Assembly (NCBI GenBank): GCA_049890095.1 | Contig: JBMHCD010000008.1 | Location: forward strand, 1 to 64,000 | DNA length: 64,000 bases | Direction of reading: 5' to 3' | Origin: JABAYQ01 sp049890095 | GTDB lineage: Bacteria > Bacteroidota > Bacteroidia > Flavobacteriales > UBA7312 | In this document: piece by piece, positions 1 to 8,216 of the stretch | How the letters are laid out: each line of letters begins with the position of its first letter | How positions within the stretch are numbered: position 1 is the stretch's first letter | Made by a program: the position numbers and the translations under genes | Notes under the pieces: model-generated | Database searches by the model: none | Seen by the model: the letters and a program-made list of their open reading frames with translations, nothing else | Told to the model about the DNA's origin: nothing

Positions 1-182
1 CGCCAGTTGCATCGCAGGGTAGCTATGTTCGGATGAGATAAGCGCTGAAAGCATCTAAGCACGAAACTCATCTCAAGATTAGATTTCTTTTAAGGGTCGT
101 TATAGACGATGACGTTGATAGGTTACAGGTGTAAAGGCAGAAATGTCATAGCCGAGTAATACTAATTACCCTTTAGCTTTTT
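1..182 (+). rRNA. rrl: 23S ribosomal RNA, 3' end (partial)
   Basis: The first ~180 bases match the 3' terminal part of bacterial 23S rRNA, including the conserved stretch around GATGAGATAAGCGCTGAAAG (31-50) and the helix 99-101 region ending near the AGTAATACTAATTACC segment. The gene begins before the window. The 3' boundary is approximate because the processing site cannot be read from sequence. A 5S gene and a terminator follow, so this is the distal end of an rRNA operon on the plus strand. Confidence 0.93.
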
Positions 183-247
183 GTAGTTGATTTACTAAAC
201 TGAATTGTTTTCTTTTTACAATACTCATAATCGTACACACGATTTTA

Positions 248-356
<109 letters not shown>

Positions 357-364
357 TTTTTACA

Positions 365-400
365 AAGCTCCGTTTCTTTTAGATTCGGAGCTTTTTTTTT
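365..400 (+). terminator. Rho-independent terminator of the rRNA operon
   Basis: An 8-bp stem AAGCTCCG/CGGAGCTT (365-372 with 386-393) with a 13-nt loop is followed by an uninterrupted T run to 400. It starts 8 nt after the 5S rRNA and ends only 17 nt before the porin start codon. The AAAGCTC...GAGCTTT stem is shared with two other terminators in the window (12187 and 30974). Confidence 0.88.
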
Positions 401-403
401 ACT

Positions 404-411
404 TATTTTTG
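404..411 (+). promoter_or_regulatory. Candidate Bacteroidetes -7 box for the porin gene
   Basis: TATTTTTG matches the TAnnTTTG box used by the primary sigma factor of Bacteroidetes. It sits just after the rRNA terminator, and the porin ATG begins 6 nt downstream, so transcription would start at or next to the start codon. No TTG at the -33 position is visible; that region falls inside the terminator hairpin. The box match is direct observation; promoter function is inferred. Confidence 0.42.
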
Positions 412-417
412 CCTGGT

Positions 418-1938
418 ATGAGAGCTTTGTTTTTTCTTCTGATTATATGTTGTTTAGGTGCTAGCGCACAATTTAAAGATTCTTATCATCCTCATATGAA
501 AATAGCAATGGAAAACAACAATAGATTTCCTTTGTTAGATACTAATTCTTATTCACTTTTAAATTATTCTACTGATTTCCCAAAAGCTCAGCGTTTTCGT
601 GTTGCTCATTTTCAGAAGCTAAATCCATTTTTTAATATCAATTTGAATTTATTAAAGTATTCCTCTGAAGGAATTTTTAATTACCAAGAATCCAAAAGTC
701 ATCAATTTGATGCTTTATTGTCGTTTAATGGTAATCAATTTTCTTCAATTTTACATTTTGGATCTAATAATTATACAGCTCAAGAAAATGGTGGGCTAGA
801 AAATTATGATCCACAAATTGAAATAGAAGCCGTTTTGTTTGACGTTTTTACTAATTCTTTAAACGAAGGTAAAAACAGAATATTGAATTTTAAAAATCGC
901 TATCAAATTTCTAATAATTTTTCAGTCATTCAATCGCTGAATTTTCAGAATTTCTCGAGAACGTTTTTTAATTCAAACCTTAACGATGGGTTTTATTCTA
1001 CCATTTATTTAGATAGTACCTTAACAAAAGATTCTACTTATTATAGTTTATTTCAAAATAATATTGGTGTAGAGTATAAGAGTTTCAAGTTGAACTATTT
1101 GTTGCGTAAATATGAATATGCACAATATGAATTAGATTCTATTTTTGTAGATCATGGATTTTCTATTGGTTATAATTTAAATAGGAATAATGTATACTGG
1201 AAAGTTAAATCTAGATTTTTTAAACAGTCAGATCGTTTGCTAAGTATTAAAGCTTATTCGCCAGATTCTGTTTGGAGTGTTAATTTATCAGCTTCTCAGT
1301 CTTTGGTAGAATTTGTTCAGAACCGTTATCGATCCAATCATTTTATTTTCAATAACCATTTTTTAAATCCTCAGCAAGTTCAGGCTCTTTTATCTATTAA
1401 CCTAGATCCTTTTAAGTTATATACTTCCATTAGACGATACCATAATTTTCTTTATTTAGATCACAATCAGCAGTGGCAACAGCACACAACTGGGTTAAAT
1501 CATTTGAATACCTCTTTAACTCTAAGTAAAGTGTGGAAGTCTGTTGCTATTTATCAAAAAGTAGATTTTAACTATAGTTCCAACGATCAGTTAATCCGAT
1601 TACCAAAGTATTCATCTTATACAGATGTAAATTATTCTTTTTTACTTTTTGATCAGCAATTGGATTTAAAGCTCGGTGCACTGTTTTATTATTTTAGTGC
1701 CTTTTATGCTAATGCCTATTCTCCTGCTTTGGCAAATTACTATTTACAAAATGAACAATTAATTGGCGATTTTCCTTTTTCGACTGTATATGCAAGTTTT
1801 CAGGTTGAATCGGTAAATATCCAGTTTAAATACAATAATATATTCGACAAAGTATCGAATAATACTTATTATTATCTTCCAAATTACCCATATTACGGTA
1901 GTCCGTTTAGTTTTTCTATTAATTGGAAATTGAATTAG
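418..1938 (+). CDS. Putative outer-membrane porin (Porin_10-like)
   Basis: This 506-residue protein begins with a signal peptide (MRALFFLLIICCLGASA, then QF). It continues as alternating aromatic and polar strands rich in Tyr, Asn, Ser and Phe, the pattern of a Bacteroidetes beta-barrel. The closing segment (SFSINWKLN) is a typical final strand. It resembles the Porin_10 'putative porin' family, expected in the outer membrane as a diffusion channel; the substrate is unknown. I start it at the ATG at 418. A longer in-frame start at 343 would begin inside the 5S rRNA and put the signal peptide far from the N-terminus. Its 3' end overlaps the next reading frame by 16 nt. Confidence 0.72.
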   Translation: MRALFFLLIICCLGASAQFKDSYHPHMKIAMENNNRFPLLDTNSYSLLNYSTDFPKAQRFRVAHFQKLNPFFNINLNLLKYSSEGIFNYQESKSHQFDALLSFNGNQFSSILHFGSNNYTAQENGGLENYDPQIEIEAVLFDVFTNSLNEGKNRILNFKNRYQISNNFSVIQSLNFQNFSRTFFNSNLNDGFYSTIYLDSTLTKDSTYYSLFQNNIGVEYKSFKLNYLLRKYEYAQYELDSIFVDHGFSIGYNLNRNNVYWKVKSRFFKQSDRLLSIKAYSPDSVWSVNLSASQSLVEFVQNRYRSNHFIFNNHFLNPQQVQALLSINLDPFKLYTSIRRYHNFLYLDHNQQWQQHTTGLNHLNTSLTLSKVWKSVAIYQKVDFNYSSNDQLIRLPKYSSYTDVNYSFLLFDQQLDLKLGALFYYFSAFYANAYSPALANYYLQNEQLIGDFPFSTVYASFQVESVNIQFKYNNIFDKVSNNTYYYLPNYPYYGSPFSFSINWKLN

Positions 1939-2225
1939 AAAAACTTCGCCCTGTTCAGTATAGTAAAAAACAGAATCTAATCAGTCAGGATTATAATAAA
2001 GAAGAGTTTGGTTTTATAGCACAAGAGGTTCGTAAATTATTACCATCCTTAGTTAGTGAAGGCTTGGATGAAGATAAGTTGTTGTCAATGGATTATAATT
2101 CCTTAATATCGATTCTTACTAAAGCCATTCAAGAACAACAACTTCAGATGGATAGCTATAAAGCAGAAAACGAAGAACTCAAAAATCGAATTTCTAAAAT
2201 AGAAAAGGCGTTGAGAATAGAATAA
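1923..2225 (+). CDS. Peptidase S74-type chaperone domain fragment
   Basis: This ~100-residue frame resembles the C-terminal intramolecular chaperone (peptidase S74) of tail-fibre-like proteins: LEKLRPVQY, then GFIAQEVRKLLPSLV, a DYNSLISILTKAIQEQ segment and a terminal coiled coil (KAENEELKNRISKIEKAL). The N-terminal part of the domain, with the self-cleaving Ser, and any fibre stalk are missing. An in-frame TAA sits immediately before the TTG used as a start, so nothing further upstream belongs to this frame. It overlaps the porin stop, so translation would depend on reinitiation. It is most likely the decaying remnant of a larger gene left by a deletion. The family call is fairly firm; that it is expressed is not. 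Confidence 0.6.
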   Translation: MEIELEKLRPVQYSKKQNLISQDYNKEEFGFIAQEVRKLLPSLVSEGLDEDKLLSMDYNSLISILTKAIQEQQLQMDSYKAENEELKNRISKIEKALRIE

Positions 2226-2233
2226 GGTTTATG

Positions 2234-3115
2234 TTATTTTTTAAGCTCTGGCAATTGCAAAATGGCAGCAGTTAGCCTTCTTGCTCCTAAAGTATTGAGA
2301 TGGTGTTTGTCGTAAAAATGCTTTTTATTATCCCATTTCATTAATTCATTAAAATTGTAGTAAGTACCATAACTCTCCATTCTTTTATCGAATTCTTCAT
2401 TATTGGTATGTGAAAAATAATAGACCGGAGCCATAGGTGCTTGAGCAATAATAAATTGAATATTTTTTTTGTTTAATAACTCAATAATTTGTTCAAATTC
2501 TTGCCAAAGTTTAGGATTAAACGTCCATTTTTCTTCACTAAATTCTTGTGGTTCATAATAGCTGAGTTTTCGTTCTACATAGCCTCCGCTGTGGTAGGTG
2601 TCTCTCCATTGAATTTTGGCTTTTTGAGGGCTAAAGGTATTTTTATAAACCGAAAAAATAAAGGTGTTGAATGTTTTAAGATGGCCAATTGCCAAAGGAA
2701 ATGTTTTATAAGCTTTAGGATAATTGGAAATAATATCCAGAGAAGACTCTACACCGTCAGAACAAAAAATAGAAGGATCTACTTCTAAAATAACTAGCTT
2801 AGGGTTTAATTTGTCGATATGTTTTTTTATTAACCAATTCGTTTGTATGGTGGTTTGAGAACTAGAACCCATGTTAAACGAATTGTTAATGTATCGGCTA
2901 TCTATTCCTCTATAGGCATGGGATGAGCCTGTAATTAAAACATCTAGGTTTTTTACTTTGTGTAACTCGGCAAGTCGGAAAGCAGAACTTCCGCCAATTC
3001 GTTTAAATACGATATTGCTTGCTTTTTCAGGAAAGTGAACACCAAAAATAACCACATAAGAGGTGTAGCTAAATAAAATGATTAACAGTCCAATTACAAT
3101 TTTTAGAAATTTCAT
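2234..3115 (-). CDS. SGNH-hydrolase-like membrane-anchored protein, MBOAT partner
   Basis: This 293-residue protein has an N-terminal membrane anchor (residues ~5-25) and an SGNH/GDSL-like extracytoplasmic domain. The motif TGSSHAYRG (62-70) places the likely nucleophile at Ser65, and a C-terminal DKHH (269-272) fits the Asp-x-x-His pair of the triad. It ends the dnaB-side operon, 4 nt after an MBOAT acyltransferase gene. In AlgI/AlgJ/AlgX and DltB/DltD systems an MBOAT protein moves acyl groups across the membrane and an SGNH partner completes transfer to a surface polymer. By analogy this protein probably O-acylates an envelope glycan; the acceptor is unknown. Confidence 0.7.
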   Translation of the reverse strand: MKFLKIVIGLLIILFSYTSYVVIFGVHFPEKASNIVFKRIGGSSAFRLAELHKVKNLDVLITGSSHAYRGIDSRYINNSFNMGSSSQTTIQTNWLIKKHIDKLNPKLVILEVDPSIFCSDGVESSLDIISNYPKAYKTFPLAIGHLKTFNTFIFSVYKNTFSPQKAKIQWRDTYHSGGYVERKLSYYEPQEFSEEKWTFNPKLWQEFEQIIELLNKKNIQFIIAQAPMAPVYYFSHTNNEEFDKRMESYGTYYNFNELMKWDNKKHFYDKHHLNTLGARRLTAAILQLPELKK

Positions 3116-3119
3116 GAGT

Positions 3120-4532
3120 TTAAAATTGAAAGTAGATAAATGGCATTTCTTGTGTTGGGCTAAACATACTTATGCAAAATAGCACAAAACCATAAAATAA
3201 TAAAGTAATTAGTTTAGGTAATCTATTCAGACGTTCTAAAGGATTTATTTCCGTTTTGTTCATCCATTCTACTACAAGTAAAAAGCCGAGCATTACTAAT
3301 AAGGTGTTAATGTTTTGGTAGGTGCTTGGTCCCCAATTGGAAAAATGGAAAATTTGTTTGTAAATTAGGAATGCCTGTTCTAAATTTTGAGCTCTAAATA
3401 AAATCCATGCTAAGCTAACTAGCAAAAATGTAGTTAGTATTTTGTAAATAGTTACAAAAGACAAGCGAATGTCGTTTTGGGTATTTTGTCTGTTTTTACT
3501 TAATACAAAAAGAGGAATAAATAAAAAGGCATGTGCAGCTCCCCAAGCAATGAAAGTCCAGTTTGCACCATGCCAAAATCCACTAACCAAAAAGATGATA
3601 AATATATTTCGTAAAGCCTTTGTTTTTCCCAATTTAGAGCCACCAAGTGGGATATACAAATAATCTTTAAACCAGGAAGAAAGAGAAATGTGCCATCTTC
3701 TCCAAAATTCGGCAATATCTCTAGAGAAATAAGGAAAAGCGAAGTTCTGACTTAATCTAAAGCCAAATAGTTTGGCCGTTCCTATTGCGATATCGGAATA
3801 GCCTGAAAAATCGCCATAAATTTGAAAGGCAAAAAAGAAAGCTCCCAGTAAAAGCGACCATCCGTTATGATCGCCAGGCGAATTAAATACTTGGTCGACA
3901 AGAATAGCACAGTTGTCGGCAATAACCATTTTTTTGAAAAATCCCCAAAGCATTTGTTGTAAGCCTTTGCCCATGAAATTCAAATCCAATTTTTTGAGCT
4001 TTTCGAATTGAGGTAATAATTTACTTGCCCGCTCAATAGGTCCTGCTACCAATTGAGGGAAAAAAGAAACAAAAGCTAAAAAAGAAATGAGCGATTTAGT
4101 GGGTTTTATTTTTTGATGATAAATATCTAAGCTATAGCTCAGGGTTTGAAAAGTATAAAAACTAATCCCTACAGGAAGAATAATATTTAATCTTTTAGGG
4201 TTTGTTTCACTGCCAAAAAAAGTAAAGGCATCTGCAAAGCTTTGAGCAAAAAAGTCGGCATACTTAAAAAAACCTAGCATTCCTAAATTGACGACTAAAC
4301 TAAGTAGCAACCATCTTTTTTTATGGTTTTTAGCAAGCTGTAATCCAACCAAATAATCTACTAAAGAACTAATTGCAATAAGTGTCAAAAAACGATAGTC
4401 CCACCATCCATAAAAAATATAACTTGCTACTAGTAATATGATATTTTGGAGTTTGATATTTTTCTTGCTTATCCAAAATAATACCCATACGATAGGTAAA
4501 AATAGTGCGAAATCTATAGAATTAAAAAGCAT
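3120..4532 (-). CDS. MBOAT family membrane-bound O-acyltransferase (AlgI/DltB-like)
   Basis: This 470-residue polytopic membrane protein has the MBOAT signature: the YGWWDYRF segment near residue 41, FPQLVAGPI (158-166), FWRRWHISL (276-284) and SGFWHGANW (317-325). His321 is the presumed catalytic residue and His281 the second conserved histidine. Length and layout match alginate O-acetyltransferase AlgI-type proteins. These pass acetyl or other acyl groups from cytoplasmic donors to the outer face of the membrane. The 5' end overlaps the upstream dioxygenase gene by 11 nt and the SGNH gene follows after 4 nt, so the three are very likely co-transcribed. Confidence 0.85.
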   Translation of the reverse strand: MLFNSIDFALFLPIVWVLFWISKKNIKLQNIILLVASYIFYGWWDYRFLTLIAISSLVDYLVGLQLAKNHKKRWLLLSLVVNLGMLGFFKYADFFAQSFADAFTFFGSETNPKRLNIILPVGISFYTFQTLSYSLDIYHQKIKPTKSLISFLAFVSFFPQLVAGPIERASKLLPQFEKLKKLDLNFMGKGLQQMLWGFFKKMVIADNCAILVDQVFNSPGDHNGWSLLLGAFFFAFQIYGDFSGYSDIAIGTAKLFGFRLSQNFAFPYFSRDIAEFWRRWHISLSSWFKDYLYIPLGGSKLGKTKALRNIFIIFLVSGFWHGANWTFIAWGAAHAFLFIPLFVLSKNRQNTQNDIRLSFVTIYKILTTFLLVSLAWILFRAQNLEQAFLIYKQIFHFSNWGPSTYQNINTLLVMLGFLLVVEWMNKTEINPLERLNRLPKLITLLFYGFVLFCISMFSPTQEMPFIYFQF

Positions 4533-5472
4533 GCTTTAGGGTAGGGCGTTCTGTAATTTCATGAAAAGCAATAGCGTCTTTTGCATAGTAATGAAATACC
4601 ATACTTTTTCTACTTGCTTTAGGGTTTGTTTTTAGTTCCGCACCGTGTAGTAAGTTAGCATGCCAAATAAGAATATCTCCTTTTTTTGCTAAAAATAATT
4701 TTTTTTCTAGTTGTTTGTTTTTCTGAAGTACTTGCTCAATTTTATCTTCATAATGCCCATACGATTTATCTCCTAACTTGAACGAAGTACTATTATTGCC
4801 AAAATCGCTATTCATAATATAAGGTAGTTTGTGCGATCCCGGATAAAAATGCAAAGGACCATCTTCAATACCAACATCTTCCAATGCAATCCATACAGCA
4901 ATGATATTTCCTTTTGGGTAGGTGCTCATATGAATAGAATCGGAATGAGTACGTTGTTGGCTCGATTCATAAAAGTTGATGCTCTGAAAAAGTTCCATTT
5001 CCTTGTCCATAAGTAAATCAATACAACTTTTTAGTTTAGGAAAAGTAGCGGCACTTGCTAGTAGAGCAGATTTTTTTATGGCAAACATTATGCGATTATC
5101 GTCCCAACTTATTTTCTTTTGTTGTAATAATTTTTCGACTTCATCATTGATAAGGTCAACTTCTTCTTTTTGATAAAAAGATTCTAGTATTACATAACCG
5201 TTGTCTGACCAGTTGAGTAGACTTTGTTGTGTTTTTTCATCTAAATTTTTAAAATCTTCTTTTTTGATTAATTCGTCTTTAGAATTTTTAACATCATGAG
5301 TCGGCAGATTTGGAGGTAAGTGATCAAAATCATTAGCATTGAGCGATTGAAAATATGCTTTATCAATTTGATATTTTTTGTAAAGCGGCAAATTATGTTT
5401 TAGTTTTTTTCTGTTGAAAAAATTGCTAGTTGAATAAGCCCATTTGTATTTTTTTAAAAAATCGACAATCAT
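4522..5472 (-). CDS. Phytanoyl-CoA dioxygenase (PhyH) family Fe(II)/2-oxoglutarate oxygenase
   Basis: This 316-residue protein has the PhyH-family double-stranded beta-helix. Iron ligands are visible as His176-x-Asp178 (RTHSDS) and His276 (LLHGAEL), with Arg288 placed to bind 2-oxoglutarate. GPLHFYPGSHKLPY (205-218) is the conserved family loop. Such enzymes hydroxylate small molecules or lipid-linked substrates in the cytoplasm. No signal peptide is seen. It overlaps both neighbours (4 nt with the secreted protein upstream, 11 nt with the MBOAT gene), so it probably works on the donor or acceptor of the acylation cassette. That substrate link is inference. Confidence 0.8.
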   Translation of the reverse strand: MIVDFLKKYKWAYSTSNFFNRKKLKHNLPLYKKYQIDKAYFQSLNANDFDHLPPNLPTHDVKNSKDELIKKEDFKNLDEKTQQSLLNWSDNGYVILESFYQKEEVDLINDEVEKLLQQKKISWDDNRIMFAIKKSALLASAATFPKLKSCIDLLMDKEMELFQSINFYESSQQRTHSDSIHMSTYPKGNIIAVWIALEDVGIEDGPLHFYPGSHKLPYIMNSDFGNNSTSFKLGDKSYGHYEDKIEQVLQKNKQLEKKLFLAKKGDILIWHANLLHGAELKTNPKASRKSMVFHYYAKDAIAFHEITERPTLKHAF

Positions 5473-6725
5473 GTTTTTTGTTTTTTCTTTTTTGCTGCCG
5501 GAAACAATACATTGTTGAGTATTAGTCTATATCCTGGCGAATTAGGATGTAGGCTTAAATCGGTTTTCGGATCACCAACTTTATGTTGGTAGTCTTCCGG
5601 GTCGTGCCCTCCGTAAAATGTCCATGTTCCTTTGCCAAATTCACCATGTATGTACCTTGCTTCGTTGGCAGCCTGATTTTCTCCCAACACTATAACGTTA
5701 GATTTTATAAATTCTTTTCTAAAGGCTGTAGTTTGTCCCATAAATCCTTTTATAATCTGTTCATGATTTTGATTGAGCATGGTAGGAACGGGATCCCATT
5801 TTGCAGAAAATTCGAATAGGGAAAAGAAATCTAATGGTTCTTTTATTTTACGCCATCTAGTAGCATCAATTTCGGAGTATTCGTATTGATTGGGGTTTTG
5901 TTCTATAATAAAGTTTTCGAAGGCAAAAGTTTGTGTGTAGTCAAGTTTCTGTTGAGCTTCGGGATCCATAGCATCCCCATCAAACATATGCTGACAAATG
6001 TCAACTCCTTGTGCAGCCAGAGCAATATCGTAGGTGTCTGTTGCCGAGCACATGGCAAAAAGAAATCCTCCCCCAACAGTAAATTCTTTTATTTTTTGGG
6101 CAACCGCTAGTTTAGCTTGTGAAACTTTTTCGTAACCTAAAGATTTAGCGGACTCTTCAAAGTCTTGTTTTTGTTGACGATACCAACTTGCATTTTTGTA
6201 GGAAGCATAAAATTTTCCGTACTGACCAGTAAAGTCTTCATGATGAAGATGCAGCCAATCGTAAGTAGGTAATAATCCATTTAAAACTTCTGGGTCATAT
6301 ACCAGATCGTATGGTATTTCAGCATAGGTAAGAGCAAGGGTAACAGCATCATCCCATGGTAACTTAGTTTTTGGAGAATAAACGGCAATTCTGGGAGCTT
6401 TTTCTAGTTTTACTACATCCTGATTAACCTCTGGATTAGCTATTTGAGTTAGTATTTGAGTAGATTGAACATCGGCAATGATCTCATAACTAACCCCTCT
6501 GATAATACATTCTTTTTCTAAATTAGCTTGGCTTTTGATAAGAAAACTTCCTCCTCTATAGTTTAAGAGCCAATCTACTGTTTGTTCATTTTCCAATGTC
6601 CAAAAAGCTATCCCATATGCCTTTAGATGATTTGACTGTGTTTCGTCCATCGGAATTAGCAAGTAAGCAGCCAAACTAGTTTGGACACTTAAAATAATAA
6701 AACATATAGATAGTATTTTTTTCAT
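5469..6725 (-). CDS. Secreted protein of the flavobacterial 'asparagine synthetase B' (misnamed) family
   Basis: This 418-residue protein has a signal peptide (~residues 1-20) and a start resembling YLLIPMDETQ, LKAYGIAFWTL and LLNYRGGSF, characteristic of a Bacteroidetes family that databases often call asparagine synthetase B. None of the AsnB hallmarks is present: there is no N-terminal Cys glutaminase and no SGGLDS ATP motif. The centre looks like a class I glutamine-amidotransferase/ThuA-like fold (AVYSPKTKLPWDDA; GGGFLFAMCSATD with Cys226; later YGGHDPEDYQH). Role unknown, probably periplasmic. The gene abuts dnaB with no gap, and accA-dnaB-this gene appears to be a shared flavobacterial arrangement. 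Confidence 0.7.
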   Translation of the reverse strand: MKKILSICFIILSVQTSLAAYLLIPMDETQSNHLKAYGIAFWTLENEQTVDWLLNYRGGSFLIKSQANLEKECIIRGVSYEIIADVQSTQILTQIANPEVNQDVVKLEKAPRIAVYSPKTKLPWDDAVTLALTYAEIPYDLVYDPEVLNGLLPTYDWLHLHHEDFTGQYGKFYASYKNASWYRQQKQDFEESAKSLGYEKVSQAKLAVAQKIKEFTVGGGFLFAMCSATDTYDIALAAQGVDICQHMFDGDAMDPEAQQKLDYTQTFAFENFIIEQNPNQYEYSEIDATRWRKIKEPLDFFSLFEFSAKWDPVPTMLNQNHEQIIKGFMGQTTAFRKEFIKSNVIVLGENQAANEARYIHGEFGKGTWTFYGGHDPEDYQHKVGDPKTDLSLHPNSPGYRLILNNVLFPAAKKKKQKT

Positions 6726-8216
6726 TTAAAACGGAGTGTCATCCTCCATATTCATAGAAGATGAAATGATATTACTTGTGTTAGGATAACCGCTATCATC
6801 CATGCTACCAAAATTATTAAGGTCTGTAAATTTTGCTAGATGAGGGATAAATCTTAGTTTAATATTTTCTAGAGAACCATTACGGTGTTTTGCTACAATA
6901 ATTTCTCCTTGACCACTACAATCTGGATCTTCTCCTGGAGAGCTTTCAGGCCATTCGGTAAAGCCATAATATTCTGGTCGATAAATAAAGCATACAATGT
7001 CCGCATCTTGTTCAATAGCACCAGATTCTCTTAGGTCAGAAAGCATAGGTCTTTTGTCGCCACCTCTTGTTTCGACTGCTCTACTAAGTTGGGATAAGGC
7101 AATAATAGGTACATTTAGTTCTTTAGCAATACTTTTTAAAGATCTTGAAATAGTACTAATTTCTTGTTCTCTGTTACCTCCTTTGTTGTTTCCACCAGCA
7201 TGCATTAGCTGTAAATAATCGATAATGATCATTTCCACTCCATGTTTGGTGCCACATAACCTTCTGCATTTTGCTCGTAATTCGAATATGGTCAAGGCAG
7301 GAGTATCGTCGATAAATATTGGAGCTTCTGAAAGTTGGGTTATTTTTTGTTGAAGCTGAATCCATTCGTAGTCTTCCAAATTACCTTTACGTAATTTTTC
7401 GGCAGGTATTCCTGATTCGCTTGCTATGAGCCTGTTTACTAATTGAACGGAGGACATTTCTAGAGAGAAAACAGCAACAGGTTTTTTAAACTGTACTGCT
7501 GTATTTCTTGCCATTGACAATACAAACGCAGTTTTACCCATTCCTGGTCGTGCGGCTAAAATTACTAAATCGGATTTTTGCCATCCTGAAGTTACTCTAT
7601 CTAAATCAGAGAACCCTGAAGGTACTCCACTTAATCCATCTTCTTTATTTTTAATTTCTTCAATTTGTACTAAAGCCTGTTTAATGAGCGAACTCATTTG
7701 GTCATAATTTTTTCTGATATTTCCTTCAGAAACTTCATACAAATTTTGTTCAGCTTTGCTTAATAAGTCGAAAACATCTGTGGTATCATCATATGCTTCA
7801 TTAATTATTCCGCCCGAAATTCGAATTAGTTCCCTTTGAATATATTTTTGAGAAATAATTCTGGCATGTGTTTCTATATTGGCAGCAGAGGCTACACGTT
7901 CGGTTAGTTTTGAAACAAAGATTGGTCCTCCTACATTTTCTAATTCGCCAAGTCGTTTTAATTCTTCGGTAACAGTTATGATGTCAACAGTTTGTGCATT
8001 GTTGAACAAATTTTGAATAGCAATAAAAATTTGGGTATGGGCAGCTTTGTAAAAACTTTCAGGTCTTAAAATTTCAATTGCATTAGAAAGAGCATCACTT
8101 TCAAGCATTAAAGCTCCAAGCACAGCTTCTTCAACATCTACAGCCTGTGGAGGAAGTTTTCCGTTACTTACTAATTTTTTATTGTCTAATTTTTTGAACG
8201 AATTACTTTTTGCCAT
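6726..8216 (-). CDS. dnaB: Replicative DNA helicase DnaB
   Basis: This 496-residue helicase unwinds DNA at the replication fork as a hexamer. The N-terminal domain (LPPQAVDVEEAVLGALMLE, ~21-39) binds primase. The RecA-like motor has Walker A RPGMGKTA (223-230), Walker B IIIDYLQLM, and the late motif ISRSLKSIAKELNVPIIALSQLSR. Length is normal and there is no intein insertion. The ATG overlaps the accA stop by 1 nt (TAATG), so translation is probably coupled to accA. Identification is firm. Confidence 0.97.
   Translation of the reverse strand: MAKSNSFKKLDNKKLVSNGKLPPQAVDVEEAVLGALMLESDALSNAIEILRPESFYKAAHTQIFIAIQNLFNNAQTVDIITVTEELKRLGELENVGGPIFVSKLTERVASAANIETHARIISQKYIQRELIRISGGIINEAYDDTTDVFDLLSKAEQNLYEVSEGNIRKNYDQMSSLIKQALVQIEEIKNKEDGLSGVPSGFSDLDRVTSGWQKSDLVILAARPGMGKTAFVLSMARNTAVQFKKPVAVFSLEMSSVQLVNRLIASESGIPAEKLRKGNLEDYEWIQLQQKITQLSEAPIFIDDTPALTIFELRAKCRRLCGTKHGVEMIIIDYLQLMHAGGNNKGGNREQEISTISRSLKSIAKELNVPIIALSQLSRAVETRGGDKRPMLSDLRESGAIEQDADIVCFIYRPEYYGFTEWPESSPGEDPDCSGQGEIIVAKHRNGSLENIKLRFIPHLAKFTDLNNFGSMDDSGYPNTSNIISSSMNMEDDTPF

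Noticed and set aside
183..247. A tRNA in the 23S-5S spacer
   Set aside because: The gap is only ~65 nt and has no cloverleaf or T-arm sequence.
5469..6725. Asparagine synthetase B function
   Set aside because: There is a signal peptide and none of the AsnB motifs; the name is a database carry-over.
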